Origin: Capnocytophaga sp. oral taxon 863 str. F0517
GTDB lineage: Bacteria > Bacteroidota > Bacteroidia > Flavobacteriales > Flavobacteriaceae
Length of the DNA stretch: 60,987 nucleotides
Direction of reading: 5' to 3'
Assembly: GCF_000466425.1 (NCBI RefSeq)
Contig: NZ_KE992115.1
Location: 1-60,987 of the forward strand
Shown: positions 43,519-52,838 of the stretch, one piece after another
How positions within the stretch are numbered: position 1 is the stretch's first letter
Layout of the letters: every line of letters begins with the position of its first letter
Position numbers and translations under genes: made by a program
The notes under the pieces: model-generated
Told to the model about the DNA's origin: nothing
Database searches by the model: none
The model's input: only the letters and a program-made list of their open reading frames with translations

Positions 43519-45687
43519 TTAATAACAATCAGAGAATAATTGTTGGTTTGCTTTGTAATAGTCTACAGAGAAAGGTGTTAGCTGGCTAAGGAAAGTGGAA
43601 ACATCTTTATACATATCCAAAGATCCACAAATCATCACCACCCCATCGGAAGTAAGTACTTCTGTAAGTAGTGCTGTATCCTTCTTGAGCAAATCGGTTA
43701 CATAGCCTGCTCCTGTCTCTCTTGAGTAGATCAGAGAAAACTGCTTTATTTTTCCTTTTTGTTGTTGTTCCTGGAAGAAACGACGATAGCTCTCTGCTGT
43801 AGCATCATTATAGCGCAAGCCCAAATATACATACACCTCTGCATGTCTGTTCTGGTTAGCCATTCCTAAGAATGGTGCCACACCTGTCCCGTTGGCAATG
43901 AGTACCACCTTCTTAGCCTTTTTAGGGAAGTGGAAGGATGGATTAGGAACAATTCTTGCCTGGAAGTGCGCCCCTTGCTTGAGCTGATAGAGGTAGCCAG
44001 AGCCTAATCCTTGCTCATGCCGCTTGACGGTCAATTGTAGCTTTCCTCCTACCTTCCCTATAGAATAGAGGCGTTCCTGCTTTCCATCGGGATAGATGGC
44101 CAAAAGGTCTCCAGAGGTAAAGGGTTTCTTGGCCTGTAATACCAAAGAGAAGGTCTCCCCAACGGCTGTTTCCTTGGCCGCTTCTATGACCTTTACTTTT
44201 GTTAAGGAGGTGCGTTTTCCCTCATAGTGGGAAGGAGTCGTTTCCAAGGCAAGTTCACTCTGCCCGTTCCATGCCGCCACCCATTCGAGAAACTCATCTA
44301 CCGACTGGTCATTGACTGTATGGAGCGGCAAGAGTGGTTTTGCCCAAGATTGACCTTTGAGTGCTTGCTCAATAGCGATGGCAAAGGCACAGTAATCAGG
44401 ATATAGCTTGGAGCCAAAGCCTACCACCGTATAGGACATATTCGCTTGGGGAGTCGTATCCAACAAAGAGAAGAATCGATCCGCATTGCTGGGCGGATTA
44501 CCTACCCCATAGGTAGAGGTAAAAACCAGCAGATGACTTCCCTTAGGATAGTGCTGGTAGCTATTGAGCGGCGCCAAATAAGCCTTCTTGCCCAAGGCTT
44601 GTAGCTGTGCAAAGACTTTTTGTGCTATCTGAAGGGTATTTCCTCCTTCCGAACCATAGAGTAGGATATATGCTGCCTCGGCAGGGCTGCAAGTATTGCG
44701 TACCTTTACCGACTTGCGAGAGAAGGTAATGGCAAAGCCCGTATAGATAAAGAAGAGCATCCCCACACAGGCAAGCACCAAGACCGCAGCCCACCAAGCA
44801 CTGGTACGCCCGGTATGTAAGTCCTTGAAGAAGCGCGCCACTACCTGGTTCTTAGGATAAACAATCTCACTCAATATATTTCCGGTAAACTGGCTTACCA
44901 TCCATTCCCTATCCTTGAGCTTGACCAAATAGGTGTCTTCAGGGATGGTGGTATCGAAAGGAAATTCTACACTCACTACCCTGTCCAAGGTCACTTGGTT
45001 GAATGAGGCTATCTGATTTACCTCTATAGGGTCTGCTCCATAGTAGGAATCCTCAACGGAGTAATCTACCTGGTGTTTTTCCTCCGCTTTGGCACCCCAA
45101 AAGCGGTTGTATACCAAATAGGCTCCCGTAATTCCCAAAATAAGCAAGGGAATAAGCAACCATTTTCCAAAAACCGTATGGTAATAGCGAGAAAAACCAT
45201 CTTTAATAGTCTTTTTAAAGAAGTTTTTCGCCCCATTTTGTTTCTTAAAGATAAGTATAAGCCCTGAAATAGCACTCAGAACTAAGAAAAGGGCAATAAT
45301 TCCCATAGTGATACGCCCTACATTCTTCAGTTCTAAGGAGCGGTGTAGGGAAATCATAAATTTGACAAAGGCTGAACGCTCCTCTACCTTACCCAAGATC
45401 TTTCCGGTAAGTGGATCCACATGGGCATTGACTTCCTTCCCCTCTGAGTTTGTAGCCTTGATGATGGCAAAGCCTCGAGGGTCTATGGTAAGTGAAGTAA
45501 TCTCCGGATAGGCCGCCTTTAGTCCGGTAATGGACTGTGCCAAGGTAATTTGGTCAAGATGGTCAGCCCTATAGGAGGGATACTGCCGGTCTATATTGTT
45601 CACACCTATGACAATCCCCGTCACCGAGGCTAAGGCAAAAAATAAGGAGGCGATAATCGCCAAGATTAAGTGAAGATAACGTATCAT
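43519..45687 (-). CDS. PepSY-TM / flavodoxin / flavin reductase fusion
   Basis: A 722-aa inner-membrane protein. The N-terminal ~370 residues are a PepSY-TM unit with four transmembrane helices (near 5-28, 120-145, 175-195, 300-325). They are followed by a flavodoxin domain (about 335-480; FMN loop YGSEGGNTLQIA) and an FNR-like domain (about 495-722; RLYSIGK for FAD, NGTGVAPFLG and MICGSLDMYKDV for NAD(P)H). This CysJ-like chain should pass electrons from NADPH through FAD and FMN to a periplasmic acceptor, most likely ferric siderophore or heme iron. The gap to the gene upstream is filled by heptamer repeats. Confidence 0.9.
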   Translation of the reverse strand: MIRYLHLILAIIASLFFALASVTGIVIGVNNIDRQYPSYRADHLDQITLAQSITGLKAAYPEITSLTIDPRGFAIIKATNSEGKEVNAHVDPLTGKILGKVEERSAFVKFMISLHRSLELKNVGRITMGIIALFLVLSAISGLILIFKKQNGAKNFFKKTIKDGFSRYYHTVFGKWLLIPLLILGITGAYLVYNRFWGAKAEEKHQVDYSVEDSYYGADPIEVNQIASFNQVTLDRVVSVEFPFDTTIPEDTYLVKLKDREWMVSQFTGNILSEIVYPKNQVVARFFKDLHTGRTSAWWAAVLVLACVGMLFFIYTGFAITFSRKSVKVRNTCSPAEAAYILLYGSEGGNTLQIAQKVFAQLQALGKKAYLAPLNSYQHYPKGSHLLVFTSTYGVGNPPSNADRFFSLLDTTPQANMSYTVVGFGSKLYPDYCAFAIAIEQALKGQSWAKPLLPLHTVNDQSVDEFLEWVAAWNGQSELALETTPSHYEGKRTSLTKVKVIEAAKETAVGETFSLVLQAKKPFTSGDLLAIYPDGKQERLYSIGKVGGKLQLTVKRHEQGLGSGYLYQLKQGAHFQARIVPNPSFHFPKKAKKVVLIANGTGVAPFLGMANQNRHAEVYVYLGLRYNDATAESYRRFFQEQQQKGKIKQFSLIYSRETGAGYVTDLLKKDTALLTEVLTSDGVVMICGSLDMYKDVSTFLSQLTPFSVDYYKANQQLFSDCY

Positions 45688-45695
45688 TTTAGTAA

Positions 45696-45737
45696 TTAGT
45701 GATTAGTGGTTAGTGGTTAGTGGTTAGTGGTTAGTGA
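45696..45737. repeat. six TTAGTGG-type heptamers
   Basis: TTAGTGA, four TTAGTGG and TTAGTGA in strict 7-bp phase fill most of the 72-bp gap upstream of the PepSY/reductase gene. No -7 box is recognisable in this gap. Confidence 0.85.
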
Positions 45738-45759
45738 ATAATATTTTTTCATTTTTCAT

Positions 45760-47082
45760 TTATATCATTCCCCTTGCCTTGATTTCCAAGTATTTATTGA
45801 TACTTTGAATTGTCAGCTGCTGGGGTGGGGTGAGTATACATTGGATCCCATGGCGGGTAAGTTCTTGGACAATAAGCCGTTTCTCGAAGGAGAATTTCTC
45901 GGCGATGACCTTATCATACACCTCTTGGATATGCTCGGAGGGCTTGTGTAGTAGTGCTTCCAATTCTGTATTTTGAAAGAAAATCACCACTAAGAGGTGT
46001 TTTCTTGCGATCGCCTTGAGAAAAGGCAACTGCCTGTATAGGCTATTGGGGGTCTCAAAATTTGTATAGAGCATCAGCAAACTGCGTTGCTTGATTGTAC
46101 TGTTAATATCCGAATAGAGGCGACTGAAATCCGTTTCCTTAAAATCTGTCTCTATCCGATAGAGGGTTTCCATAATCCGCTCCATTTGGTTTGTTTTGCG
46201 ATCGGCCACTACCCTATCTTCTACCTTTCGAGAGAAGGTAAAGATCCCAGCCTTGTCCTGCTTCTTGAGGATGATATTGGTCAGTGCCAAGGAAGTATTG
46301 ATCGCATAGTCCAGCAAGGAAAGCCCCTCGAAGGGCATATACATACTACGCCCCTTATCAATAAGTGTATATACATGCTGTGCTTTTTCATCCTGATACT
46401 GATTGACCATCAGTTGTCCCCGTTTGGAAGAGGCTTTCCAGTTAATCGTACGCATATCATCACCCTGTACATAATCGCGTATATGCTCGAACTCCATGGT
46501 ATGGCCTATCTTGCGTATCTTCTTGATGCCATAGTCGAAGAGGCGTTGGGAGAAGGCAATCAACTCAAACTTCCTCATCTGGATAAACGAAGGATAGGTG
46601 GCCACCATCGCTTGTTCGCAAGAAATATAACGCTTCATCAAAAGGCGCAAAGGACTGTATACGAAGGCATTGAGCTTCCCGAAGCTATACTCCCCACGTT
46701 CGGTAGGGCGCAGGGTATATCTTAATGCCTTTTCTTCTGTTTGCTTGAAATAAAGGGTATATTCGAAATTGCGCTTTTGGAACTGAAAGGGAATCTCATC
46801 AATCAATTGTATATATATAGGAAAGGAATAGAAACTCTTGATCTGTACCTCTATAGGGTTTTCATCGCTATTGGAGAGCCTTGAAGGCAATATCCTTTGT
46901 GCAGTAATCCCCTTTTTGAGGGTAAATAGAAATAAAAAATCCAGAAAACACAGCAAAGCAAATACATACAAAGCAGCTTCTGCCCAAGAGAAGAGACTTT
47001 CCCAAAAGAAGGAAAGTATAAAAAAGCCCATCAGGCACAGTAGGTAGATAAAGAAGTTTGTATGTAAATATATTTTTCTCAT
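45760..47082 (-). CDS. DUF58 protein
   Basis: A 440-aa protein with two N-terminal transmembrane helices (about 10-50) and a DUF58/vWA-like C-terminal domain. The signature GDDMRTINWKASSKRGQLMV near residue 220 is complete. DUF58 proteins are nearly always encoded with a MoxR ATPase and are thought to assemble or activate envelope complexes. It is the last gene in the MoxR cluster and overlaps the MoxR gene by four bases. Confidence 0.92.
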   Translation of the reverse strand: MRKIYLHTNFFIYLLCLMGFFILSFFWESLFSWAEAALYVFALLCFLDFLFLFTLKKGITAQRILPSRLSNSDENPIEVQIKSFYSFPIYIQLIDEIPFQFQKRNFEYTLYFKQTEEKALRYTLRPTERGEYSFGKLNAFVYSPLRLLMKRYISCEQAMVATYPSFIQMRKFELIAFSQRLFDYGIKKIRKIGHTMEFEHIRDYVQGDDMRTINWKASSKRGQLMVNQYQDEKAQHVYTLIDKGRSMYMPFEGLSLLDYAINTSLALTNIILKKQDKAGIFTFSRKVEDRVVADRKTNQMERIMETLYRIETDFKETDFSRLYSDINSTIKQRSLLMLYTNFETPNSLYRQLPFLKAIARKHLLVVIFFQNTELEALLHKPSEHIQEVYDKVIAEKFSFEKRLIVQELTRHGIQCILTPPQQLTIQSINKYLEIKARGMI

Positions 47083-48065
47083 CGGGGTATGGCTACGCTT
47101 TCTATAATTTGTTGGATAATCTGTTCCATTTTAACGCCTTCCATTTCCTTTTCAGGAGCAAGAATCACTCGGTGGCCTAATACTGGGTAAGCAGCCTGCT
47201 TGATATCCTCTGGGGTAACAAAGTCTCTTCCGGCCAAGGCTGCAAAACCTTTGGCCGCATTGAGCATCGCCAAGGAGGCACGTGGAGAAGCCCCTAAGTA
47301 GAGGAAGCTATTCTCACGGGTATTTTGGGTAATCTTAGCGATATATGTTATCAATTGTGGCTCTACCAATATCTGCTTGACCAAGGCCTGATAGGCCACC
47401 AAGCGCTCGGCAGAAAGTACCTTGGTTACCGAAGCGGTTTTGTCCTGTGCTTTGGCTTCATGTTCACGGGTAATAATCTGGATTTCATCCTCCAGAGTCG
47501 GATAGTCAATCACAATCTTAAAGAGAAAGCGGTCGAGCTGTGCTTCTGGCAAGCGATAAGTACCTTCCTGTTCCACAGGGTTTTGGGTCGCTATCACAAG
47601 GAAAGGGGGCTGCATGGTAAAGCGCAAACCATCGATGGTGATTTGTCGCTCTTCCATTACCTCGAAGAGGGCTGCTTGGGTCTTGGCTGGAGCACGGTTG
47701 ATCTCATCGATAAGTACTAAGTTGGAGAAAATAGGCCCTTTCTTGAACTCAAACTCCGATTTTTTAAGATCGAATATGGAAGTACCCAGCACATCCGAGG
47801 GCATCAGGTCAGGGGTAAATTGTATACGGCTGAAGCCTATATCCAAGGCCTTGGAAAGGAGCTTTACCGTAATGGTCTTGGCGATCCCTGGTACTCCTTC
47901 CAAAAGGACATGTCCGTTGCTCAGAAGGGCTACCAGCAGGTAGTCGATCATCTGTTGTTGTCCTACGATCACCTTCTGTAGCTCAGTACGTACCTGATTC
48001 AATTGTTGTTGCAACTGCCCCAAGTCCAGGCGAGAGGCAAATTCTAATTTATGATTTTCATCCAT
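47079..48065 (-). CDS. MoxR-family AAA+ ATPase
   Basis: A 328-aa chaperone-like ATPase. Walker A is EGVPGIAKT, Walker B NLVLIDEINRAPAKTQ, and sensor 1 ATQNPVEQEGTYRLPEAQLD, all characteristic of MoxR. It uses ATP to remodel partner proteins, usually the DUF58/vWA products encoded beside it. Start is 12 nt after the DUF4350 gene stop; the end overlaps DUF58 by four bases (ATGA). Confidence 0.94.
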   Translation of the reverse strand: MDENHKLEFASRLDLGQLQQQLNQVRTELQKVIVGQQQMIDYLLVALLSNGHVLLEGVPGIAKTITVKLLSKALDIGFSRIQFTPDLMPSDVLGTSIFDLKKSEFEFKKGPIFSNLVLIDEINRAPAKTQAALFEVMEERQITIDGLRFTMQPPFLVIATQNPVEQEGTYRLPEAQLDRFLFKIVIDYPTLEDEIQIITREHEAKAQDKTASVTKVLSAERLVAYQALVKQILVEPQLITYIAKITQNTRENSFLYLGASPRASLAMLNAAKGFAALAGRDFVTPEDIKQAAYPVLGHRVILAPEKEMEGVKMEQIIQQIIESVAIPR

Positions 48066-48077
48066 AAGGTATATTCT

Positions 48078-49280
48078 TTAATGTATGTTCCAAAATTCGT
48101 CTATCCACTTGTCCAATTGGATAAGGGTTTCCTCCTTTGCTTGTTGGTGCTGCTCGAATTGCATTATTGCCGCTACGATAGTGCCAACCAGCTGCCTATC
48201 CCTACCCGATTTGTTGGCAAGCCTTTGGGCAAACACCTCATCTATCTGTTGGGTATCCAAGTAATAGCGTTGGCGTACCTGATCGAGGAAGTAAGCAATC
48301 TTCTTGCGTACCATATCGGTAGCATCCCGCTCCTGATAGTAGAGCGAACTGATACTTTGGGCAAACTCTATAGTGGTGTTCTTAGGCTTTTCTATCACAG
48401 GAATAATACGCTGCTGTCGCTTCCCTTTGAAAATCAGGAAGAGCAGAAAGCCCAAGAGCAACAGCCGCCAAGTTATCCGTAAGGATGGTTCTTGGTTGAT
48501 AAAGTCCAAGGTATTGTTGGCCGTGAAACGGTCGCTCCCATAGGTATCGGCGAACCATACTGTTTTCCTATCCCGAGGCAGGTAAGAGAGTATCATAGCG
48601 GCATACCTCCCTAAATGGAAATTACTCTTAAGGTAATAATTGGTAAAAGCCACCGGTGCCCCTGCATAGATATAGAGTTTCCCCTTACCATAGGGTACTT
48701 CTATAAAGTTGATCTCCTTCTTTTTTATCGCTTCTTCTTTGAAATAGACATAGCCCAAGGCCTTATCACGCGCCTTGTCCAAGGAGGTAAAGAAAGCCGT
48801 CTCCAAGTAGTCATAAGCTCCATCCTTCTCTACAGGAACCATCTTATTATAGGAGGAAGTGGCCAATTGTAGTTTCATTTCCTCTATATAATATCGGGAA
48901 TCCATCTCTATCTTAAGGGTATCGTTCAGCGAATAGTAGTGGGTTAGGAATAGGGCTTGGCTACCGGCTTGTATATCTGAAAAGAGCGCCTTGAGGGAAA
49001 TAGGATCCAATGCTCCTAAGGTAAAAATATAGTTGTTCTGTCCCTTTTTGCCATGGCGCCTGAAGTATTCGTAAGGGGTATAGGAGACCTGCTCTACCTC
49101 CTTACTGAAGAAATGCTTCATCTCTTCCCCTAAGATATAAAGTCCATAAGGTTGCTTGCTATCTGCCTGGTAGTTTCTCGACCAATCCACCCCATCCCCA
49201 TTGGAGGAAAAGACCGTTAGCATCATCAAAAGCACCACTAAGCCCAATAGCAGTAAGTAATTTCGTATTGCTTTTCCCAT
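48078..49280 (-). CDS. DUF4350 membrane protein
   Basis: A 400-aa protein with an N-terminal transmembrane helix (about 6-25), an extracytoplasmic DUF4350 domain (about 30-265; NYQADSKQPYGLYILGEEMK), a second helix (about 272-292) and a cytoplasmic helical tail. Members are found in MoxR operons and have no known activity. Immediately follows the DUF4129 gene; the start codon directly abuts the preceding stop. Confidence 0.85.
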   Translation of the reverse strand: MGKAIRNYLLLLGLVVLLMMLTVFSSNGDGVDWSRNYQADSKQPYGLYILGEEMKHFFSKEVEQVSYTPYEYFRRHGKKGQNNYIFTLGALDPISLKALFSDIQAGSQALFLTHYYSLNDTLKIEMDSRYYIEEMKLQLATSSYNKMVPVEKDGAYDYLETAFFTSLDKARDKALGYVYFKEEAIKKKEINFIEVPYGKGKLYIYAGAPVAFTNYYLKSNFHLGRYAAMILSYLPRDRKTVWFADTYGSDRFTANNTLDFINQEPSLRITWRLLLLGFLLFLIFKGKRQQRIIPVIEKPKNTTIEFAQSISSLYYQERDATDMVRKKIAYFLDQVRQRYYLDTQQIDEVFAQRLANKSGRDRQLVGTIVAAIMQFEQHQQAKEETLIQLDKWIDEFWNIH

Positions 49281-50069
49281 TTACTTCGTTTTTTGAGCAT
49301 TGATATACCTTTGATAATCCGCCTTAGCCTCTTGGTATTGCGAATCGGTGATAGCAAACTCGCCATACCATATATAGTTATATATCTTAGAGAGGTAGAC
49401 GAAAGACTCCCTACGTGCAGGATCCTTGAGCTCTCGCACATAGTCCGCATTGGTCTTACGGAGCTCCCATACAATCTGTCCCCGATCGGAAAGAACCTTC
49501 AAAAGCCAAAGATAATACAGACGGATACTCTGTCGGGTATCATTCTGTGCCTCCGCTTTTTGGATTAAGGAAGGAAAATCCACCTGATGGAGATGCTTCT
49601 CTACCGCTTCCATAGAGATTTCGGTCAGCTTCTCCTTTGTTCTTGCCAGTAGCCAACCTCCTCGGCTATTCATAGCCCAGCGTACCACAAGAAAGATAAC
49701 CACCAAAAGAAGAAATGCCCCGGCTAGCTGTAGGTAATACTTCACCCCTCTATCATCCAAATGCTCTCCATAGAGGAACTTGATTATTTTCTCCAACAAA
49801 CGATTGAAAGCCTTCCAGAAACCTTCCCAAAAGGCATCGCGCTTTCCGCTAACCTCCTTATAATCAAAATCTTCTGTATCGTATCTATTTTCTATATTCG
49901 AAAAATAGCGCACTTCCTTAACAGGCGCTTCTTGGGCAGGTATTTGATAGGCGAGGCTATCCGAAGACCTATAGCTATAGTTTGGCAACTGCCCATAGAG
50001 CGGTACTCCTATACTTAGAAAGCATAAGAGTAAGGTGTATAGTGCTATTTTCCGCTTATTCTTCCACAT
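49281..50069 (-). CDS. DUF4129-like protein
   Basis: A 262-aa protein: signal-like helix (about 8-26), an extracytoplasmic region, a transmembrane helix near 116-133, and a C-terminal DUF4129-type domain with YVRELKDPARRESFVYLSKI and IWYGEFAITDSQY. These proteins occur with MoxR/DUF58/SpoIIM genes and probably form part of one membrane complex. The start overlaps the end of the preceding membrane-protein gene by 14 bases. Confidence 0.82.
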   Translation of the reverse strand: MWKNKRKIALYTLLLCFLSIGVPLYGQLPNYSYRSSDSLAYQIPAQEAPVKEVRYFSNIENRYDTEDFDYKEVSGKRDAFWEGFWKAFNRLLEKIIKFLYGEHLDDRGVKYYLQLAGAFLLLVVIFLVVRWAMNSRGGWLLARTKEKLTEISMEAVEKHLHQVDFPSLIQKAEAQNDTRQSIRLYYLWLLKVLSDRGQIVWELRKTNADYVRELKDPARRESFVYLSKIYNYIWYGEFAITDSQYQEAKADYQRYINAQKTK

Positions 50070-50934
50070 GTTTTCCTATAAGATCAATATCATCGGTATG
50101 TTCTCCCTCTTTTTCACCTAAGTGAATGAGTATTTGTAAAAATATCTGAAAATTGGAAACTATAAAAACAACTGTAGCTCCTATAAGTACTAATGTGAAA
50201 ATCAATAAAGAGAGTCCTATAAGCGAGTCTATACCGATAAGGAGCATAATAGTAAAATAAAGAACCAAAGGCACGACAATCCCCGCAGCACTAAAGGCAG
50301 TTATGATCAAATTCATCACAAAGGTAGCCCCCAGCTTATCCCAAAACCTTTCCTTTAGCTCCTGGATGACCTTTCCTAAAGCAGGGAAATAATCCAACCC
50401 ATCTTTTACATAGACCAACATAAACTGTTGCATAAATAGTATCATGAGAATACCTACAAAATAAGAGGCTATTTGCATCAAGATTATCTGATGTCCAAAA
50501 ATACGTACCAACACTAATATCAGAATAAAATAGGGAATAAGAATAATAAAAAAAGAAATAATCCCAAACAAAATAGCACGAGGGAGCATCTTTCTAATCA
50601 CTACAAAAAGTTCCTTAGCCTTGATAGACGATCTGTCGGCATTCTTCTCTAACAATTGCGTATATGCTATAGGAAAACAGATAATAAACAATACTAAAAA
50701 GGCCGATAAAACCCCAAGCACTGCCAATATCAACAATAAAAGAGGCCAATTGCTGGAATAAACGCCATAAAAAATAAACATAAAAGCAGCTATAACCCCT
50801 ATCAATATGAATAGAGCTCCATTGATCAGCAAGTAATTAGAGAAGAAATCCTTAGCATACTTCCTAAAAAAAACGAAAGTATCGCTGATCAACATGCCAA
50901 AATTTCTTTTTTTGTAAAAAACAAAATCATTCAT
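50056..50934 (-). CDS. polytopic membrane protein of the MoxR cluster
   Basis: A 292-aa protein with about six transmembrane helices, very hydrophobic throughout and with charged ends. I do not recognise a named family, but an equivalent gene is regularly present at this place in the RDD-SpoIIM-DUF4129-MoxR cluster of flavobacteria. It overlaps the SpoIIM gene by eight bases and the DUF4129 gene by 14, so translation is coupled along the operon. Confidence 0.8.
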   Translation of the reverse strand: MNDFVFYKKRNFGMLISDTFVFFRKYAKDFFSNYLLINGALFILIGVIAAFMFIFYGVYSSNWPLLLLILAVLGVLSAFLVLFIICFPIAYTQLLEKNADRSSIKAKELFVVIRKMLPRAILFGIISFFIILIPYFILILVLVRIFGHQIILMQIASYFVGILMILFMQQFMLVYVKDGLDYFPALGKVIQELKERFWDKLGATFVMNLIITAFSAAGIVVPLVLYFTIMLLIGIDSLIGLSLLIFTLVLIGATVVFIVSNFQIFLQILIHLGEKEGEHTDDIDLIGKHVEE

Positions 50935-51901
50935 GAGCTAATTTATTTGATTCAAAATGTTTTACGAAAGGATAAATAAGAAAATAATACGAAATGAGGG
51001 ACAAACTCCCCAATATAATAACCAAATTCAGCCACAGAGGCATCTGATAGTAATAACGGGTAATAAAGCTCTCGATAAAGCCTGCCATCACAAAGAAAGG
51101 TAAGGTTGCTAAAAAGAGCGAAAGCCCTTCTCTAAAGGCGACCTTGAAGGACAAGACCCTAGAATAGGTTTTGGGAAAAAGAATACCCCCTGTCAGCACA
51201 AAACCTGCTGCTATAGCAATCATAATACTGAAGATTTCCATAGCTCCATGGAGCCATATAGCCCTAAGACTAGCCGAGACCACCCCCATTTGATAACAAA
51301 AATACTGAAAAGCGCCCAAAAGCGCCCCATTCTGAAGAGCTAATATGAAGGTATACACCCCCGCTGTAACTCCTGAGATGAATGAGATAAAGGCCACCCT
51401 AATATTGTTAGTGGTGATGGATATGGCCATAGTCCAGTTCGTCCCATTCTTATATATGGCCATAGGATCTCCATTGGCTATATTCTCCAAAGTCTGATTG
51501 ACATAAGTATCACTCATCATCCCTCTGACGTAGTGAGAATGATAATGAGCTGAAAGTCCCCCTATTAGCGCAAAGAAGAAAAATAAGATAAAACTAAAAT
51601 AAATAAGCCGTCGATGCTTGTAAGCTACAGAGGGTACATAATCGGTGAAAAAAAATTTCAATCTATTTTTGTCAATACGCTTGGTTTTGTAAATTTTTTG
51701 GTATATTTGCGTGACCAAAAAGTTGAGATAGATAGTGGTATTACTCTTGGGGTAATAGGTTTGAGCAAAAGACAAGTCATCCAATAGCTGAACGTAATAG
51801 TCCGCCATCTGGTCTGGGGTTACTGCCTTATGTGCTCCAAGAGCGGCTTCCACCTCTAACCACTTGTCTTTGTTTTGCTTGATAAAGGCTACTTCTCTCA
51901 T
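50927..51901 (-). CDS. stage II sporulation protein M (SpoIIM)-like
   Basis: A 324-aa membrane protein with five or six transmembrane helices and the conserved segments NNIRVAFISFISG and HGAMEIFSIMIA typical of the SpoIIM/DUF95 family. In sporulating bacteria SpoIIM belongs to the engulfment complex; in this non-sporulating group it is part of the MoxR cluster and probably an envelope protein. First gene of the minus-strand operon. Its ATG is only 24 nt from the divergent RDD ATG, and its likely -7 box lies inside the RDD coding sequence. Confidence 0.88.
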   Translation of the reverse strand: MREVAFIKQNKDKWLEVEAALGAHKAVTPDQMADYYVQLLDDLSFAQTYYPKSNTTIYLNFLVTQIYQKIYKTKRIDKNRLKFFFTDYVPSVAYKHRRLIYFSFILFFFFALIGGLSAHYHSHYVRGMMSDTYVNQTLENIANGDPMAIYKNGTNWTMAISITTNNIRVAFISFISGVTAGVYTFILALQNGALLGAFQYFCYQMGVVSASLRAIWLHGAMEIFSIMIAIAAGFVLTGGILFPKTYSRVLSFKVAFREGLSLFLATLPFFVMAGFIESFITRYYYQMPLWLNLVIILGSLSLISYYFLIYPFVKHFESNKLAHE

Positions 51902-51925
51902 ACAAGGTGCTAAATTAGAAAAAAA

Positions 51926-52654
51926 ATGTCAAAGATACAAATAAAAACGACACAAAATATTTTATTAGCTTTTGAGCCAGCTTCCCTTGGGGATCGTATG
52001 GCTGCTTTTGCTATTGATTTTGTACTTATCTTAGGATATGGATTTGTTGCCAAACAACTGCTCGGGGATTTTACGTACCATATGAGCGGTGAAACGAAAT
52101 TTGCTCTGTACACTTTGGTCATGGCACCAGGGTTTTTCTACCCCTTGATAGCTGAAACCCTTATGCAAGGACAGACCATTGGTAAGCGCTTTCTAAAGAT
52201 TCGAGTGCTGAAAATCGATGGTTATCAAGCCAGCTTTTCCGATTTTCTAATGCGTTGGCTCTTTGGCCTATTAGAGTTAGAGCTTTTTCTCGGCTCCATA
52301 GCCTTTACCAGTGTCATCGCCACCAAGTACTCCCAGCGCTTGGGCGACTTGGTCGCCGGAACAGCTGTCATTACCGAGCGCAACAAGCTCAATATCTCCC
52401 ATACCATCTTGGAGGAACTTTCCCTTTCCTATCAGCCACTGTTCTCCCAAGCCGAAGTGCTGCTCTTCTCGGATCAAGATGCACAGACAATCAAAAACTA
52501 TCTTGCCCAAGCCCTAAAGACCAGAAATGAGAAGACACTCATCCGCTTGGCGGACAAGATTACCGAAGTATCCCAGCGCGCCCATACCTCCTATCCCACT
52601 GTTGATTTCATCCAGCAATTCCTCAAGGATTACAGCTTCTATACGATGAAATAG
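51926..52654 (+). CDS. RDD-family membrane protein
   Basis: A 242-aa protein with an RDD domain: LGDRMAAFAIDFVLILGYGF (Arg-Asp positions in the first helix), GQTIGKRFLKIRVL and QRLGDLVAGTAVI, and about three transmembrane helices in the first 150 residues. The C-terminal ~85 residues are soluble and helical. RDD proteins are suspected transporters or membrane scaffolds. Divergent from the SpoIIM gene with which it co-occurs; no clear own promoter is visible in the 24-nt gap. Confidence 0.88.
   Translation: MSKIQIKTTQNILLAFEPASLGDRMAAFAIDFVLILGYGFVAKQLLGDFTYHMSGETKFALYTLVMAPGFFYPLIAETLMQGQTIGKRFLKIRVLKIDGYQASFSDFLMRWLFGLLELELFLGSIAFTSVIATKYSQRLGDLVAGTAVITERNKLNISHTILEELSLSYQPLFSQAEVLLFSDQDAQTIKNYLAQALKTRNEKTLIRLADKITEVSQRAHTSYPTVDFIQQFLKDYSFYTMK
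51930..51937 (-). promoter_or_regulatory. -7 box for the SpoIIM-MoxR operon
   Basis: Minus-strand TATCTTTG, 28 nt upstream of the SpoIIM ATG and inside the first codons of the divergent RDD gene. The -33 match (TTTG 15 nt further) is at unusual distance. Confidence 0.5.
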
Positions 52655-52674
52655 TTTTGAGTCGTGCAAAAGCC

Positions 52675-52796
52675 ATTTGCTTAACCGTTGCTTAACCAGA
52701 AAGCCCTTTTTGGCAGGAAATTTAAGGCTTTATTTATTTAAATATTTGAAAATCAAATATTTGTGAAAAATAATTTGCTTAACCGTTGCTTAACCA
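52675..52796 (+). repeat. left 122-bp direct repeat flanking the AlbA gene
   Basis: Starts and ends with a 22-bp block containing TTGCTTAACC twice (52677, 52688 and again 52775, 52786). Between these lie GAAAGCCCTTTTTGGCAGG and a perfect AT-rich hairpin with arms AAATATTTGA/TCAAATATTT (52740-52762). The right copy at 54296-54418 is identical except for a few bases after the hairpin. Confidence 0.95.
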
Positions 52797-52810
52797 TGAG
52801 GAATAATAAC

Positions 52811-52822
52811 GTAGGAACCTAC
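52811..52822 (+). promoter_or_regulatory. small inverted repeat before the AlbA gene
   Basis: GTAGG-AA-CCTAC, 16 nt before the ATG; could be an operator, but this is only a guess. Confidence 0.25.
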
Positions 52823-52838
52823 ATTTCAAAATTTTAAA

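Noticed and set aside
46087-46725. Plus-strand open frame of 212 codons
   Set aside because: It is antisense to the well-supported DUF58 gene, and its translation has no family features.
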